A stretch of DNA of 64,000 bases from the NCBI GenBank assembly GCA_029747015.1, contig JAKOGI010000001.1, positions 2,524,501-2,588,500 of the forward strand, read 5' to 3'. The notes beneath the pieces are model-generated. The model searched no databases. It had not been told where the DNA came from and saw only the letters and a program-made list of their open reading frames with translations. The position numbers and the translations under genes are program-made. Position 1 is the first letter of the stretch; the number at the start of each line of letters is the position of its first letter. Of the stretch, positions 1 through 13,500 are shown piece after piece. The stretch comes from Carnegiea gigantea. Lineage: Eukaryota > Streptophyta > Magnoliopsida > Caryophyllales > Cactaceae.

Positions 1-128
1 TGACACCCCTTTCTTTTTTGGTGTAAATGCCAAATGGAAAACCAATGGTTGCCTTGTACACCACGTCAAAATGGTGAAAAACTGACGGCGTCACTGCTAC
101 CATCCGCATCAGCAGAATCCGCCCCCCC

Positions 129-136
129 TATAAATA
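129..136 (+). promoter_or_regulatory. TATA box of the WAT1-related gene
   Basis: TATAAATA lies about 250 bp upstream of the ATG at 379. A start of transcription some 30 bp downstream would leave a 5' leader of roughly 220 nt that includes a GA-rich run (about 270-283). This is inferred from position and motif only. Confidence 0.55.
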
Positions 137-378
137 TAACCACACCACTCACCATCCCCATTCCCTCCATCTCTCTCCTTCGTCCTCCCCACTATAACTG
201 TTGCATAAGCATTCCCAGCTCCACACCAAAACCCCCCCATAATTGCACCACTAAACCCTAATTAAGCGAAGAGAGAGAGAAGGAATTAAGTCCCTAATTA
301 AGCCGGGATTAATCATACCTATCGACCTACGTACGTATTCACTGAATTGAATTGAATTGAATTAGGAAGGATCCAGAA

Positions 379-3300
379 ATGGTTAATCATCGGATTTGGA
401 ATGTGATGGAGGGGTTGAAGCCCGTGGCAGTGATGGTGATTGTCCAGATTGGATTTGCGGGGATCAATGTGTTGTACAAGCTCGCTGCTAATCATGCCAT
501 GAATCTGAGGGTTTTAGTTGCCTTTCGCTTTCTTTTTGCTGCTGCTTTTATTTCCCCCATTGCCTTTTTCCTCGAGAGGTTTCTTCACTTCCAACCCTTT
601 ATTTTTCGTCTTAGTTTGTTAAATGGGTCATTCTAATTTTATTCGGGTTCGTGCCGGGTTGGGTCGGGTGGTGATCAATAAGATTTTAGTTTGGGTCGTC
701 TTCAAGCCAGTCTCCCTCTTAATTCTTTCCTTCTATCTGTCTACAAACTATACATGGTAGTTTCAGCTCGGTAGAAAAGGGTTACCATGCATATATGACA
801 TCATTTTGTACATGTTTTTAAAACATACTCTCATTTAATTTTTAAGGCCTCTTTTCTAAAAATTGTCAAACTTTTTGGGTCCAAATTGTGCATTTTGACG
901 AAATTTTTAGACCTAAATATATAATATAAGTATTGCTACCTGTGTTTGATGGATCAGTGATCACATTTGAATTCATGTCAAATTACATTACTTGATTTAT
1001 AAGGTTTCAGCAATTTTGGTGGTCCGTCTCTCCAAGTGGTTCAGTTTCTGCATGCAATGCATTTTTAATTTTTCTTTTTCCATTGCTTTTAAGTGGCAGC
1101 CTTTGGAAGCTTCAGAATCATACTTTCTTGGAAAAATAAGTAACGAATTTAAATGAGATAATTAATAATAAATTAATTTTGGTTGGGCCTTTTTGTTTTG
1201 TAGCAATTAAACTCCTCTGTTTAATTTCTTGAATGAGTGGTCGTCAGACGGATGAGTCATGAGTGACTCCTGAGCTGTTGAAATGTAAAGGTGTTGTGTT
1301 GTGTGAGTCTTCATTTCTTGTATGTCAAAAGTCGTCCAAGTGTTGAAAACTTTTCTGATTTTCTCAAATTATCACGAATCACATCACATGCACACCGTTC
1401 CTTTCATATGCATACATCACTAGATAGCAAAATTGGCATTTGATTTCACCTCTTTTTAATTTGCCTTTTCTTTTTCTACTTCTCATTTTAAGAAAATTTT
1501 GTCACTTGTTCAATCCTCTTAAATGATCATATTATTAACTATTTGTTCACTTCAATTACTTGCATTTGCTATCATTATAATTTCCAGTTTATATTTACAA
1601 TAAATATGTTTTTAATCTTAAATATTCCATTTAACTAGGGTTGAGGAGTTACTATTAGTCTATAAGGTGTAAAGCTTTCATCAGAAATTTTCTCCATTCA
1701 TGAAACCCGAATTCGAGATTTTTTTGAAGAAATTCATGCGCCAAACAACTTCAACCATGCATGCAATATGTATTTGTATATTTATGATGAAATTTAAGTA
1801 GGGCCATGCATCTTCATTCTTCAAATACAAGCGAGGGATTTTGAAATGGTTTTCTCTTGATAATAATTTAGGAATTAAATGCAAAAGTGGAAAAATGATG
1901 TTAGTGACTTGAATGTTTTTGCTTTCTAACTAATTAATATATAGTAATTAATAGTGATGATTAATTTTGGGGTTGATTTGAGTGCCTTGTGGATGCAGGA
2001 AAAGCAGACCAAAATTGACATGGACGGTTCTTGGCCAAGCTTTTTTGTGTGGATTGTTTGGGTAAGTTTTTATCATAGCATTAATTATCACCAGTAGATT
2101 CTGGACACAACCAATCTCCTAGTATTTTAGCCCTAATTAATTGCTCAAACACAATTACTAGTCATCTAATCTACTATCTACTATCTACTCATCATGATTT
2201 GCTCTTTCCCACAATGGTTTATATGGGAAATTCCCAACCCCGGCGGCTCAAAGGAAAAAAAAATAAAAACAAAAAAAAGCCTAACTAGGGGTTTTTATTT
2301 TCTTTTATAAAAAGGGTATCATATCATCATGTGTGAGGTTAACCTAACTGTAAGAGTCGGATGTGGAATGTTTTAGAGGATTAACAGATCACCTATACTC
2401 AAGTGAGTTTATTGTCTTTGTTTGATGTTACTTGTAGTACGTCTTTTTTCCCGGAATTTTTACTTGATAAAAATTCTGCTAAATGTTTTCGTAGAATTTT
2501 GAGGTATTGGTGTATTCTAGTGTCGAATTTGTCGGAATTTTTTGAAAGATTTTTAAGTGTCTCAAGACATAGAAAAGTTGTAAGTTGTGGAAGTAACTTG
2601 TATGCATTTAGGTCACTCTCTTATTTGTATTTATGAGACAAATACGTGGGTCTTTACCTTATTATTTCCCTCCCCCAAAAAACAGAATAGAATTATCCAA
2701 TAATATTAGCCTTTTTAATTTGTAATGAGAGGTATACTATTGCATATGACTCTTATAATGCTTTGCTTAGCCAGGATTAATCCAAGATATTGGATATAAT
2801 TTTAAATTTTAAATTTTTACGGTAAAAGTTACAAGCATCTTGAAGCCAGCAAAATCCTTTAGTTTTAATCTTCCCTATGTATAATGTTCTATTTTACCCC
2901 TCTTAGGCAATTTTTCAATCTACCCTGTATCTAGTTATTATTGTGGCTGTGACTGCTAATAGTGGGTGATTAATCATAAAAATGCTTGATTTTTAGCCTC
3001 CACTTTCTTTTGACGAGAGTTCCTTTTATTGCATTGAAGAAATTATCGGTTGTCGTGTTTTGGAGAGTACCACCACATTCATACCAAAAAATTCTAATTG
3101 TATTTTACCAAAACCTATATCACACTTTTAGGAGCACATACTCCCATAAGCCACATCAGTGCCACATATTGAAATTTGTCCATATGGCAAATACACGTTG
3201 AAAAATATGTATACGCACATTACCTTGCACAATGTGGCCGTTTTGTCATTAGGAAAGTATTTAGTGCGTTTTAATCTATATATACTTTTTTCGATCTTTC

Positions 3301-3476
3301 TCTTTATCTCCTATAGTTGTTGATATTTTCATGTATTACATACTAAATTTCAATGAATTCAACATTTGGTCAATGATATGTATGTAAACTTGTCGCTAGG
3401 TTTTATTTTCATATAAGGTTACAAATGTTTACTCTTTTACTTCTAAAACCGAGATCACTTTCTACTGTGAATTGCC

Positions 3477-3507
<31 letters not shown>

Positions 3508-4151
3508 AAAAATTGTGGTGAAGCTATATGATTCATAATCATGCACTAAAAATTTTCAGTCCTTTTTGGACACCAAAACATTTATGGAATATGATTCAAT
3601 TAATGTATCACTATGAATTTTCGAACCTTTGAATTGTTCCTAATAGCAGCAAAATTCATTTCGAATTTTTGAAAAATGGAGTTGGTAAAAATCTGTTCTT
3701 TGAGCTCAAACCCATTTACTTTTTATCATGATGATGTATGGGGAAAAATAATAATTCCAACAAACAGATGCTTATTAATTATTACTGATAAGAGTATTTA
3801 AAATATGCTTGTATTATTTGTAGGTTTATAACTATATGAAATTGTTTTAGAACTATCAGTGGCAAGTGAAGTAGACCAAATAGGCCAGAAATTAACTTGG
3901 CTGCAAGCTCTACCCGAATAGGAAAAAAGCATTACTAATTAATGGGAATAAATAAATACGCAGAGAAATACCTCAAGTATCTTCCAGTGTGAGGAAATAT
4001 CTTTGAATAAGTGGATTAATTACCTTCCGCCGTGAAAGTTAAGGGTGATTTGAACAAATCGGAATCGTAATTTTTCTTGTTTAAACAACAAAAAGAAATT
4101 CAATATGGAGCAACTGAAGTGTTTGTGTGTATATATATATATATATATCTA

Positions 4152-4214
<63 letters not shown>

Positions 4215-6181
4215 TGTCAGTCCGTCAAAATCGGTCCATCAGTAATAGTGATGGGTTGATTGAAATGGACAATTTCGACCTATGTTTTTTTTGATGGTCA
4301 TAAATTATATTCCATTGAAAATTCCGTCACAAGGGTCAATTTACGTCAAAAAATACTCAGATTTCCATCAAAAAGTCCATCAAATTTTTGCTGTTTTCTT
4401 GCATTATTTCCCCTTGTAATTCTGAACTATTCATATGTGAATGCATGCAGGGGATCACTGTCTCAAAATCTGTATTTGGAGAGCCTTGCTTTAACCTCCG
4501 CAACTTTTGCTTCTGCAATGGCAAATCTTGTCCCTGCAGTCACCTTCATTCTTGCTGTTTCCTTTAGGTATATATGTGCGTACGTACTTTAGTTTACATT
4601 AAGTAGTTGTCTTAAGTTCCATCTCAAATTTGTGTACAACAATCACATCATGTACGTAAGAAGAAACATTCCATTTTTTTTGGGAGGGGGGGGAGGAATG
4701 ATGTGAGTTCACTATGCAGTATTTTCTTGTTATGTGGTTGATTGTGAGACCATATGAAACCCTTTTGTTCCTAGCTTGTGCATATTTTACTATGTGTTTT
4801 ATTATGGCTGATTCGCGGGTTTTCACAGGTTGGAGAGATTAGCACTGAAAACAATGTCCGGAAAAGCAAAGGTTGTAGGAACATTAATCGGGATAGCTGG
4901 TGCAATGGTGCTTACATTTGTTAAAGGGACTGAGATTAAGTTATGGTCAACCCATTTTCACTTGCTAAAACATGGCCAAGATGATCAAAACCACACCAAT
5001 AATAGGCATGCTCAAGTGTTGGGAGCATTGTTGTCTGTGGCCAGTTGTTTTTCTTATGCAGCTTGGTTGATTGTCCAGGTTAATAAATAATTACTATGAT
5101 GATCTGAAATTACTTTGTCTTACATTCTATAAGTTTCTCACATTTGGGATGGTCACAGGCGAAAATGACCAAGAACTATCCTTGTTATTATTCGAGCACA
5201 GCTCTAATGAGCCTAATGGGAACTCTTCAATCCGTTGTATTTGCATTGTGCGTGGAGAGAGACTGGGCACAGTGGAAGTTGGGGTGGAACATTCGGCTCC
5301 TCACTGTTGCATATTCTGTAAGTTCATCCTATTACCGTTGTGTTTCTACTCTCGTGCAAAGGTTGGTTCTTGTTTTCAATTGAGGTTTTTTTGGTGGGTC
5401 AATAATAGCTCAGCTATAGCAAAATAGAGGCCACAGACCCCCAATGAATGAGGCAAACTTCTAACTTCTTCCGACTTGTTAGAACTAGAATTAACCGTTG
5501 ATAGAGCAGTAACAAAGAGCTTGGACCATTTATCCGATTTAGATTTAATCCAAGTCCATCCAATGTTTACCCATGCTAACCCTAGAAGTAGTGTGTGTTT
5601 TGGTAATCAAATTGTCAATTCGATCTATGTATGGTACTGCAGGGAATTGTTGGGACAGGATTGATGGTGACCCTAATATCATGGGTTGTACGCATGAAAG
5701 GGCCATTGTTTGTGTCAATATTTAGCCCCTTGATGCTTGTTTCAGTGGCACTGGCAGGGTCTTTGATACTGGAAGAAAAACTCTACTTGGGAAGGTACGT
5801 ACGTAATTCTTTCTCTTGACCAGCATATTTATGTCAATATTTTCGTTTTTCAGAAGTTTTTTCGACATGATCATGTTTTTCGATTTTGGATCTAAGATGA
5901 ATGTTCTTAGTGTGGTAGGAACGATACTAATCATGATTGGATTATATGGGGTACTCTGGGGAAAAGGGAAGGAGATACAGAAGATGAGCAAACTGATGCC
6001 GTCAATGAGCCACAGTGATCGCGATGAAGTGATAGAAATGATAACTGTGAACGATAAAGAAAGCAAGTCTAGTAAGGCCAATGCGATGGTAAATGATAGC
6101 AGCACATCTCCTTCAGGTAATATGGCAAAGGAAGATATTAATGGATCTGATCTGCATAACAACAACAATGATGCTGTATGA
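379..6181 (+). CDS. WAT1-related (UMAMIT/nodulin MtN21, EamA family) transporter
   Basis: Seven exons: 379-578, 1999-2061, 4451-4567, 4829-5078, 5159-5317, 5643-5794, 5911-6181; every intron is GT-AG and the phases agree, giving 1212 nt and 403 aa. The product is a plant drug/metabolite exporter-type membrane protein with two EamA repeats; relatives (WAT1, UMAMITs) move auxin or amino acids across plasma or vacuolar membranes. Recognisable family segments include GLKPVAVMVIVQIGFAGIN at the N-terminus, KLTWTVLGQAFLCGLFGGSL across exons 2-3, NLVPAVTFILA in exon 3, and SPLMLVSVALAGSLILEEKL in exon 6. The tail after the last membrane segment is hydrophilic, rich in Ser, Asn and Asp, and ends NNNNDAV. 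Length is usual for the family. Substrate cannot be read from sequence. Intron 2 (2062-4450) is large and contains low-complexity DNA. Confidence 0.93.
3475..3511 (+). repeat. Compound C-tract/A-tract in WAT1 intron 2
   Basis: A run of more than 20 C is followed directly by a run of A. It is the first of many such compound homopolymers in this window. Confidence 0.85.
4131..4211 (+). repeat. (TA)n microsatellite in WAT1 intron 2
   Basis: About 80 bp of almost pure alternating T and A, interrupted near 4149 and 4160. Any reading frame through it (poly Tyr-Ile) is an artefact. Confidence 0.9.
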
Positions 6182-7146
6182 TTGATGAAGTGAGAAATGA
6201 AGCAGCTAGCACATTTTGATCAAAATCTATGGCATTAGCAGAACAACGTAACCTTGAATGAACAAAGGAAAATGCAGTATAAAGAAAAGAAGCTGCTAGT
6301 CTAGCCTCTTGGAACATTAACAATCGAACGAAGAAAGAAGAAAGAAAAGAAAGAAACCAGAAGAGCAAAAAAACTATCTGCTTTTGGTCTGTGGTGGGCT
6401 TAGTGTTTCTTAGGAAGTGATCACCAAGAGGTAGAATGTGTAATTTTCAATTCAAAGCTTTAGATGATATGATCAGACAATAAGTCGTACCAATTTTGAA
6501 TTGAACCATTATGCATCAAATACCAATCAATATCGATGAAATGGTGCAGTATTTGTAACTATGATACAATTAATCTAATGAAGTTTGTAAATATTGGTGG
6601 GAATGAATGCAGGTGGACAGGCAGCAATCGCGCATGTTCCTAAATGAGCAATTAGGCATATTCAGAAACACTTGATGACTTGAATACAGCCTGGGGCAAG
6701 TGTGTTCTGAAACAAGCAAGCTACAAGCTCTGAAATTCTTGCTAATGGAGCATCACCCATGAAGTTATGTCATCGCGCCTGGCCTAACCTTGATGACATG
6801 AGTTGCAGCTCGGATTTTTGCCGGACACCAAATACTCCTACTCAACTTACCCTCAAAATTGCTTACAGTCCGTAACTTTGGGAGATGAAAACAAGTGAAT
6901 TAAGAGGTGAATAACAGGTAGCTATTCCAAGGTGTATGTGTAAATAATCAGAATGATCAGTGGCTAATTCGCTCTGTGAATGGAGTGAAAAGGTGCTAAA
7001 TCACAGAAAACTTTTTTCAAGGAAAGAAAGACACAAGACGTTTTGATGTTTCTATTGTTGACAGTGTGGTTCTTGAAACTCTTATTATAACCATGACATT
7101 TAAATTAAGAAACTACAAAATACAGCCATAGCGACTCTTGAAGGTA
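6182..7146. other. 3' flank of the WAT1 gene and convergent intergenic DNA
   Basis: No coding potential seen. It must hold the 3' UTR of the WAT1-related gene and that of the convergent small-peptide gene on the other strand. No repeat recognised. Confidence 0.5.
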
Positions 7147-7454
7147 TTAGATGCAGAAACTGTCGTCACACACAGTACAGCACGGATACACATCACTGCA
7201 AGGGGCACCCGACTCTACACAGCGTTGCTCCCTTGCTGTAACACCTGCATATATATATTTAACGTATTTGGTTAATGATTAACGGTCGAGGAGGAAAACA
7301 CAACAATAACAACAACTCACAGTGCGTCCCATTTTCGCGGGATCTGTGTGGATGTTTTGCTGTGGTAAAGCGAATTACCTGACAAAATGAGAAAGAGTAA
7401 GGCTGCAGCCATGATCAAGTTGAACAAGTAGTACTTTGGTAAACCCATCTTCAT
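7147..7454 (-). CDS. Small secreted cysteine-rich (knottin-pattern) peptide
   Basis: Two exons on the minus strand: 7454-7379 (76 nt) and 7244-7147 (98 nt), joined across a 134-bp GT-AG intron (7245-7378), coding for 57 aa. Residues 1-29 look like a secretion signal: a basic start (MKMGLPKYY), a hydrophobic core (IMAAALLFLILS) and a small-residue region (GVTA). The mature part starts near REQRC and has six cysteines spaced C-x6-C-x5-C-C-x2-C-x4-C, ending in Ile. A CC pair in the third and fourth positions is typical of inhibitor-cystine-knot peptides, which in plants are often defence or signalling peptides. I do not recognise a named family. A TATA box lies upstream at 7562-7571. The intron falls at the signal/mature boundary, as in many plant cysteine-rich peptide genes. 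Function is unknown. Confidence 0.8.
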
Positions 7455-7561
7455 GGCTTCCCACAACTATCAACCAAAAAATTTCAATCCTTATTATTAA
7501 TTTGTATATGTGACTAATGAAGCTTTTAATTAGTGATGACAATTTGCATTCATCTGCTGTC

Positions 7562-7571
7562 TTTATATATA
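7562..7571 (-). promoter_or_regulatory. TATA box of the cysteine-rich peptide gene
   Basis: On the minus strand this reads TATATATAAA, about 108 bp before the ATG at 7454. A start some 30 bp downstream would give a leader of about 75-80 nt. Motif and spacing support the small gene model. Confidence 0.5.
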
Positions 7572-7574
7572 CAG

Positions 7575-9170
7575 TCATCAAATCTGCCTTCTGATCTGAG
7601 AGATATGATACTGATTAGTTACCACAGCAAACTGCAAGAGAAAACGAATGTGATTAGTATTATTTCTGGTGCTGCAATTAAAAAGAAAGTGATCGATATA
7701 TATATTGATTCTGATTTTGATGAGTTTTGGTGCTAAATGAGGGGGGTTAAAACCCTTATAGCTTTTGCTGATAACAAAGAATAAGTTTAGTACATACGAA
7801 ATGGTGACGTCCTACATTTTTATATATTAGTTATTCATTTCATGTGCAAATCAGATTTATGATGGAAAAACTCTATCCCTTTATAATCCAAGCGTAACTC
7901 AACTCTAGTAAAACAAAGAATCAAAGAACCAAAAACTAATAGACTGGTTCAATCTAATTTTTAAATTGTTTTTACAGTTTTCATTTGGACCGAAGTGACT
8001 AAGCTTATTATATTATGTAATTTTTTTCCGGAGATATTACATATTATGTTATTTTGCTAAATTTAAAATGATGTCAAGATAAAATTTTATGGGTTGAATT
8101 ATTTTGGTAGTAATGGAATATATATATTCTATTCTACGATTTGAATTTACTATTGAAGTAATCAATATCAAATTGGCCTGAACATGGAAAGAAATTTGTG
8201 GCAAATGACTGTCGATTTTATTGGCACACATTATATTGCCAAATGGAGAAAATCTTATACCGTTTCCAAATTAATGATTGGATTTGCTCACTCAATGAAA
8301 GAAATTTGTTAAGCAAGAATATGGAAGAAAATCAAAAGCCTCTCAAATATTTTGCTGCCAAAATTCAAGCCAATGTCACGCGTCATGCACGGACAAGAGC
8401 CCCACTTCAGAAAAATGATGGGAGGATCCTATTATAAGCAGTGACACTGCACACCTTATCAGACGGCTTTTTGGGGAGAGGATAATAGCCCCATGACACA
8501 CGGCTATTGCTAATTAGGAGTCCGGCAGGTAATGCAGCCCAATTCATATGGCAACGGCTAGATGATTATTTTCCTAAATTGAGCAACAGCTATATGGTTG
8601 ATATGCTATATGAAAAGAAGATGCATAACGTAAGAGCTACACTTGTAAATTAAGAGCATAAAATTTTAGAGATTTCACACATTCATTATCGAATTTACAT
8701 TGACATATTTATTATTTTACTTTTTTTCAAAAAGCGTATTTAGTTAATTATTTTTCTTTATATTGGATTGATTTGACTAATGCGATGGGAGAGTTGATTA
8801 ACTTTTGCTCGGTTGGTCTGTCATGATCTTTTTCGCTATTGCTTGTTTTTCTTGTTAGTGTTTTTATTTTTTGAATGCTCTATTATTGGCCAACGTTGCT
8901 AAAGTTCTTTTGCTAGTTGCTTATATATTCTGAGTGATATGAAAATTGTTGTATCATCGGTTGTATAGGAGCAGACAAAGTGGGGTTTTGAGAGTTGGAT
9001 CTGAGTTGGGAAAATGGACATAAGATAATATCAACTCTAGGGATAGAAATTAATTAAATTAAATCCCCCTTGGCTTTGTTGGTCACATTAATTTTGTTAC
9101 TGTGTTACTTTGTCAAATAAATTTGTTTTCTGTGATAATTGAGTATGTAGATGAATATATAAAAGGCGTG
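7575..9170. other. Intergenic, no gene seen
   Basis: AT-rich sequence between the small-peptide gene and a repeat pair. Short open frames (for instance at 8198-8437) show no family resemblance and no splice partners. Confidence 0.5.
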
Positions 9171-9320
9171 TGGAAAGACACCCTCGAATGTCACAAATGT
9201 CGCAATATGCACGCAAAATTGCCCACTAGAGATCCTAATTTATAAAGTTTCAGAATTAAACTTTCACGATAAACGAGGAGGAGAGAAGTCAACCCAATAA
9301 ATCATCCAAATAAAAGGTTA
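9171..9320. repeat. Diverged direct repeat, copy 1
   Basis: Shares with 9981-10130, in the same orientation, the core TTGCCCACTAGAGAT plus matching stretches on both sides (CGAATG-CACAAA before it; ATAAA-GAGGAG-AAGTCA after it). The pair are about 810 bp apart. Probably remains of a mobile element; family not recognised. Confidence 0.6.
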
Positions 9321-9980
9321 TAAAAAAAATATATCACGATGTATTTATGTCCTTAAACTCCCACAAAATCGCCAAAATGAAGCAACCCAAATGCAGACTC
9401 CTCGGATTAAGGAAACTGAACCAACCATGCACCACGGTCCATGGGATGCCCACGGGACCTCCGTGGTGCCTTCCAGAAGCCGAAAATGATAGGCAAACTG
9501 GGTTGTAGATGTAAAGAACATTGGGCAGAAATTTTGTGCCAATAAGAACCAAAACACATGGCAGGCACATGCTGCATTTTGGGCCATGAATGATGAAGCC
9601 CAACAAACTCCCCTCAGTCCAATGAATCCGAATGTAGTATATGCGAAAGCATGAACGGATGCCGATATTCGACAAAAACAAGCAAGATTAACAAGACGAC
9701 AATGGGCACGACAAATTTTACTTGGAAACTGAAACAGGGAAAAAAATCACGGGTGGCAACAAGGGCACAAAGATCTACTATGATATGAATGAGTACAAAA
9801 CGATCTTAAAGATGAATCAAAAGAGATCAATACAAAACAGAAATAAAGATCTTAAACCAGCAATAAGATCAAAAGAATAAAAACCCTCAAACTTTCACTC
9901 AATTCTAAATATGTGAAATAGAAGAGGCAAACAATTCACTAACGCCTCATTTAAAATGGCTAGAAAGAAAAGGGTAATGT

Positions 9981-10130
9981 TAAGCGGCACTCCCGAATGC
10001 CACAAAATATCTAATGTGCCAATAAATTTGCCCACTAGAGATGTATAATTTATAGAATTCTGGAAAAGTTTCAACAATAAAGGAGGAGAAAAGTCACGCC
10101 AATGAACCACCAAAATAAAATAAGAAGTAA
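9981..10130. repeat. Diverged direct repeat, copy 2
   Basis: Partner of the repeat at 9171-9320, starting near GCGGCACTCCCGAATGCCAC. The sequence between the two copies shows no transposase or reverse-transcriptase frame. Confidence 0.6.
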
Positions 10131-10591
10131 GAAGGAATGAAAAAGGACGAAATCGCTACTTATTCAAAAAAAACCACACATACACACCCCCTTAAATGAT
10201 CCAAAATTAAATTCGGTCCGTTAAACCACAAAAAAAAAACTTATCCAATCCATTGACCACCTGTAAATCTGTAATTATATTCATGACTGACAACGCATAA
10301 CTCGTTTGGTACGTTTAAAAAACTCCAAATTTTCTGGCAAGAAAGGTGAACGGAACAAATTCTTATCTGGGCACCAAGTCAAAATCCTCTTTCTTCTTGG
10401 CATCAAAAAGCATATTCTGTCACTATGAGCAGTATCGTCCAAAACATATTCTGTTCAAGTTTGGTAAGATTTCTTGCATTCGTGCCAACCCTTTTGCGTT
10501 CGAACTTGGGCAACCCATCTCGAGGTCTTCATTTCTCAACCCAAATCCTATCAAAGCGGAAAAAAAGATTACTTTGAGTTTGAATCACATC

Positions 10592-13500
10592 ATGGCAACC
10601 CCAAATTTTCTGCAAAAAGACAAGGATTTGCTTCTCTTCACTCCCATACTTGAAGGTTGTTTCCCATTTTCTTATTACCCTGTTTTGGTTAGGTAAATTG
10701 AAAGGGGAATTGTCTTCATTGTTGATTGAATTTCATGCCCAGAAGATTATTTCTGATGATTTGGTCTGATGGGGTTCATGGGTTTTGCAGGAGATGGACT
10801 GAAATCTCGAAGCCGAGGGTCGTTGATCGAGAAGAAGATTGAGATGCTCGAGAGCTTAACGTCCAATGTAAGGACCATTTTCTTGATTTTGTTCAATCTG
10901 TGATTTGACTTGATCAAAATTTTAAGCAATTAGCTTGCAATAAGTTCGGCCTTTTTTTTTATTTTTAATATATGAATGTGAATAGAATGCAGTTTTATAG
11001 GCAATGTGAGTCCTCCCAAATTATAACACAAATAATTTGTCCCAAATTAATGCAATTGCTGTAGCTTGTATGAGTGCAAGTGTGCAACCTCCTAAGAATA
11101 GCTTTTGATTTGCAATTATGCTCCAAAATTGGCGAAGATGCTATTTATAAGCTCTATCGGATGGTGAACAGAATGGATCATGCTTTGTTCTAGGTGAATT
11201 GTCCTAAATTGTGTAGGAAAATAAAACTGCTTTTCTTTTCTCCCTATTAGTTTAGCAGCCATTTGCAACCTCCAACTTGAGTAAGCCATGAAGTTTACTC
11301 TATCCATATTCTTTTATATCAGTTTACCACAAACAGCTAGCTCAACAGCTAAAATTACTGAATACATTTTCTTCTATTGCTTAGTTGAACTGCCATATGC
11401 TAATAGCTGCTTGCTACTAATTAAAACAATCATCTGCTGCTCAAATAGTTATTTTTGCCGAACATTGCTTATATGCACGTATGAAGATCGTAGCTTTCCT
11501 TTGTTCTTCCCCATTAGAGGCACTCAAGTCTAACTTTATATAAATCAAGAGAAAAGCTGAACCCTCAAGGATTTTGAAATATTTGGAAAAGCATTTGGGA
11601 AAAAAAGAATAACGAAGCAGTTATGGTGAGGCTGGCACAATTTTATTTTTTTTAATTTGATTGATAGGGGCCTCCCAAATTTGGGCTTTTCCCAGATCCA
11701 AGGGAGGGTTGCTAATGGCCGTTCGCCGGGGGGGGGGGGTAAGCCTGTAATCCAAGCCAAAAGGCTTGTTAGTGGCCACAGATCCGCTATCTCCGTTTCA
11801 ATTGGACCAAATGCTTTGGGCAAAAGCTGCCACATAATAAGGTCTTTGTGTTGCTATGTTGCGAGGTATATCTCAAGAATTCAAGATTCAACTTTATATG
11901 AACTCATCTTAATGGTAGGTTTCAGGGTTAAAAGGGGTATGTTTTACAACCCAACATATGGCTTTGGCTATACTTCATCATCTATTGCTGGTGGACCATA
12001 TGTGTGATCTTGCTTGTTTTAATTTTTATTTCACATTTTCAATGAGACAGATGAAAATATGAAGTTGTAACAAAAGCAGGAGACAAAGAACAACATCAAC
12101 TTTCAACCATTACATCTTACATTCTAGTCTAACATCGTATGCATTTGATGGACCGTTCACTTGTATACTTCAATTTTGATAGACTGACCACCAACATGTA
12201 TCCATGTATGCTGATATGTACCTCTAAGGTCTCCTCCTTACCCAACTTTACACTGATGGACTCCGTCCTCATTCTGCCTATTGTTGATTGTAATTTTGAA
12301 TGACTGACTACTGATGTGTGTACATTGGATGGACCGTTCACTTGTATGCTCTTGTTTTGGTGCATGGTGACTTGATTGTTAATGTGCACGAAATAATCTT
12401 TCGTATCTATGTACTTTCTGAAGACTATACTGTGACTTCACTTTTCATAATTGTACTTGTAGGTTGGCAATCGACGATCACGTAGATTGTTGAATGATCG
12501 ATTGTTAATGGAGCTTGTTCCACGTCTAAATGCTGAAGAGATTAGAGGCTTATTCTCTCCACCACCTTGGGGTAATAATTTCCTCCATATGAAACAGCTT
12601 AATTATTTTCAAGTCTCCATACAGACCATAGTAGTATCGCTGAAATAATGCCTTCAGAATTCAGATATTGGTGCTTGTTTGTCATCATTGATGTAAGTTT
12701 CAATTTACAGGTGAGGAGGTTCCAGAGTCGCCATTTTGCACGGCAAATGTGATTGAATGGGACAAAATTAGGAATATAGACATGGACAAAGAGGTCACTT
12801 GCTTTCCTTGTCATTACACTCTTGCTATCTTCTTGTCCTATGTGTTACAGGATGAATCTAAGGGGACTATATCATCCTAAGCATATTCAAATGACGCTAG
12901 TAACTTTAATTGGGATCTATTTGTCCCTTTGTAAAATGCCGAATGACTAGAGTTGCCTGTTGTGTTCTAATGCTTACGAATAAAATATCAGCACCTCAGG
13001 AGAACTCATATACACAGGTGTAATGGAATCAAATGGACATAAGAATCCTTGTTGCATGTGTTAAGATCTGGGGGTTGGACAACATCGGCATATGAGATTG
13101 TCACTGGGGGTTGAATGCCTTTGGGGATATAAAGTTGACTAATTATAGGACCAACTTTCTAGTTTTGCAATGTTAACATGAATTCTGAATCTCCAATAGC
13201 CAATTTCATATTTTTTGTAGGCCAACATTATGAAATCTCCAAAGCACAGCTCCAAAAGGAGGAAGAGCAGTGTTGATGCTGACAAAATGGCCATCCTGAA
13301 TGCATGGCATAGGATTGATTGTCGAACTAGGGAAGCTCTTCGACGTAGCTGTCTTATTGAGCTTATTGAGGGCTATGAGGTACACATTATGAATCCAGCA
13401 GTCATGAATAGTTTGTCATGAATCCTTTCCGATATCTTAATCCATTACTTTCAGAAAAGCATAAGGACGTTCATCCAGAAGGGCAACGATCCAAATACTC

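Noticed and set aside
4077..4259. 60-aa frame rich in Tyr-Ile
   Set aside because: It is a translation of the (TA)n microsatellite in a WAT1 intron.
9334..9681. Two overlapping minus-strand frames of 115 and 80 aa
   Set aside because: No signal, motif or splice partner, and they lie between two repeats; probably chance frames.
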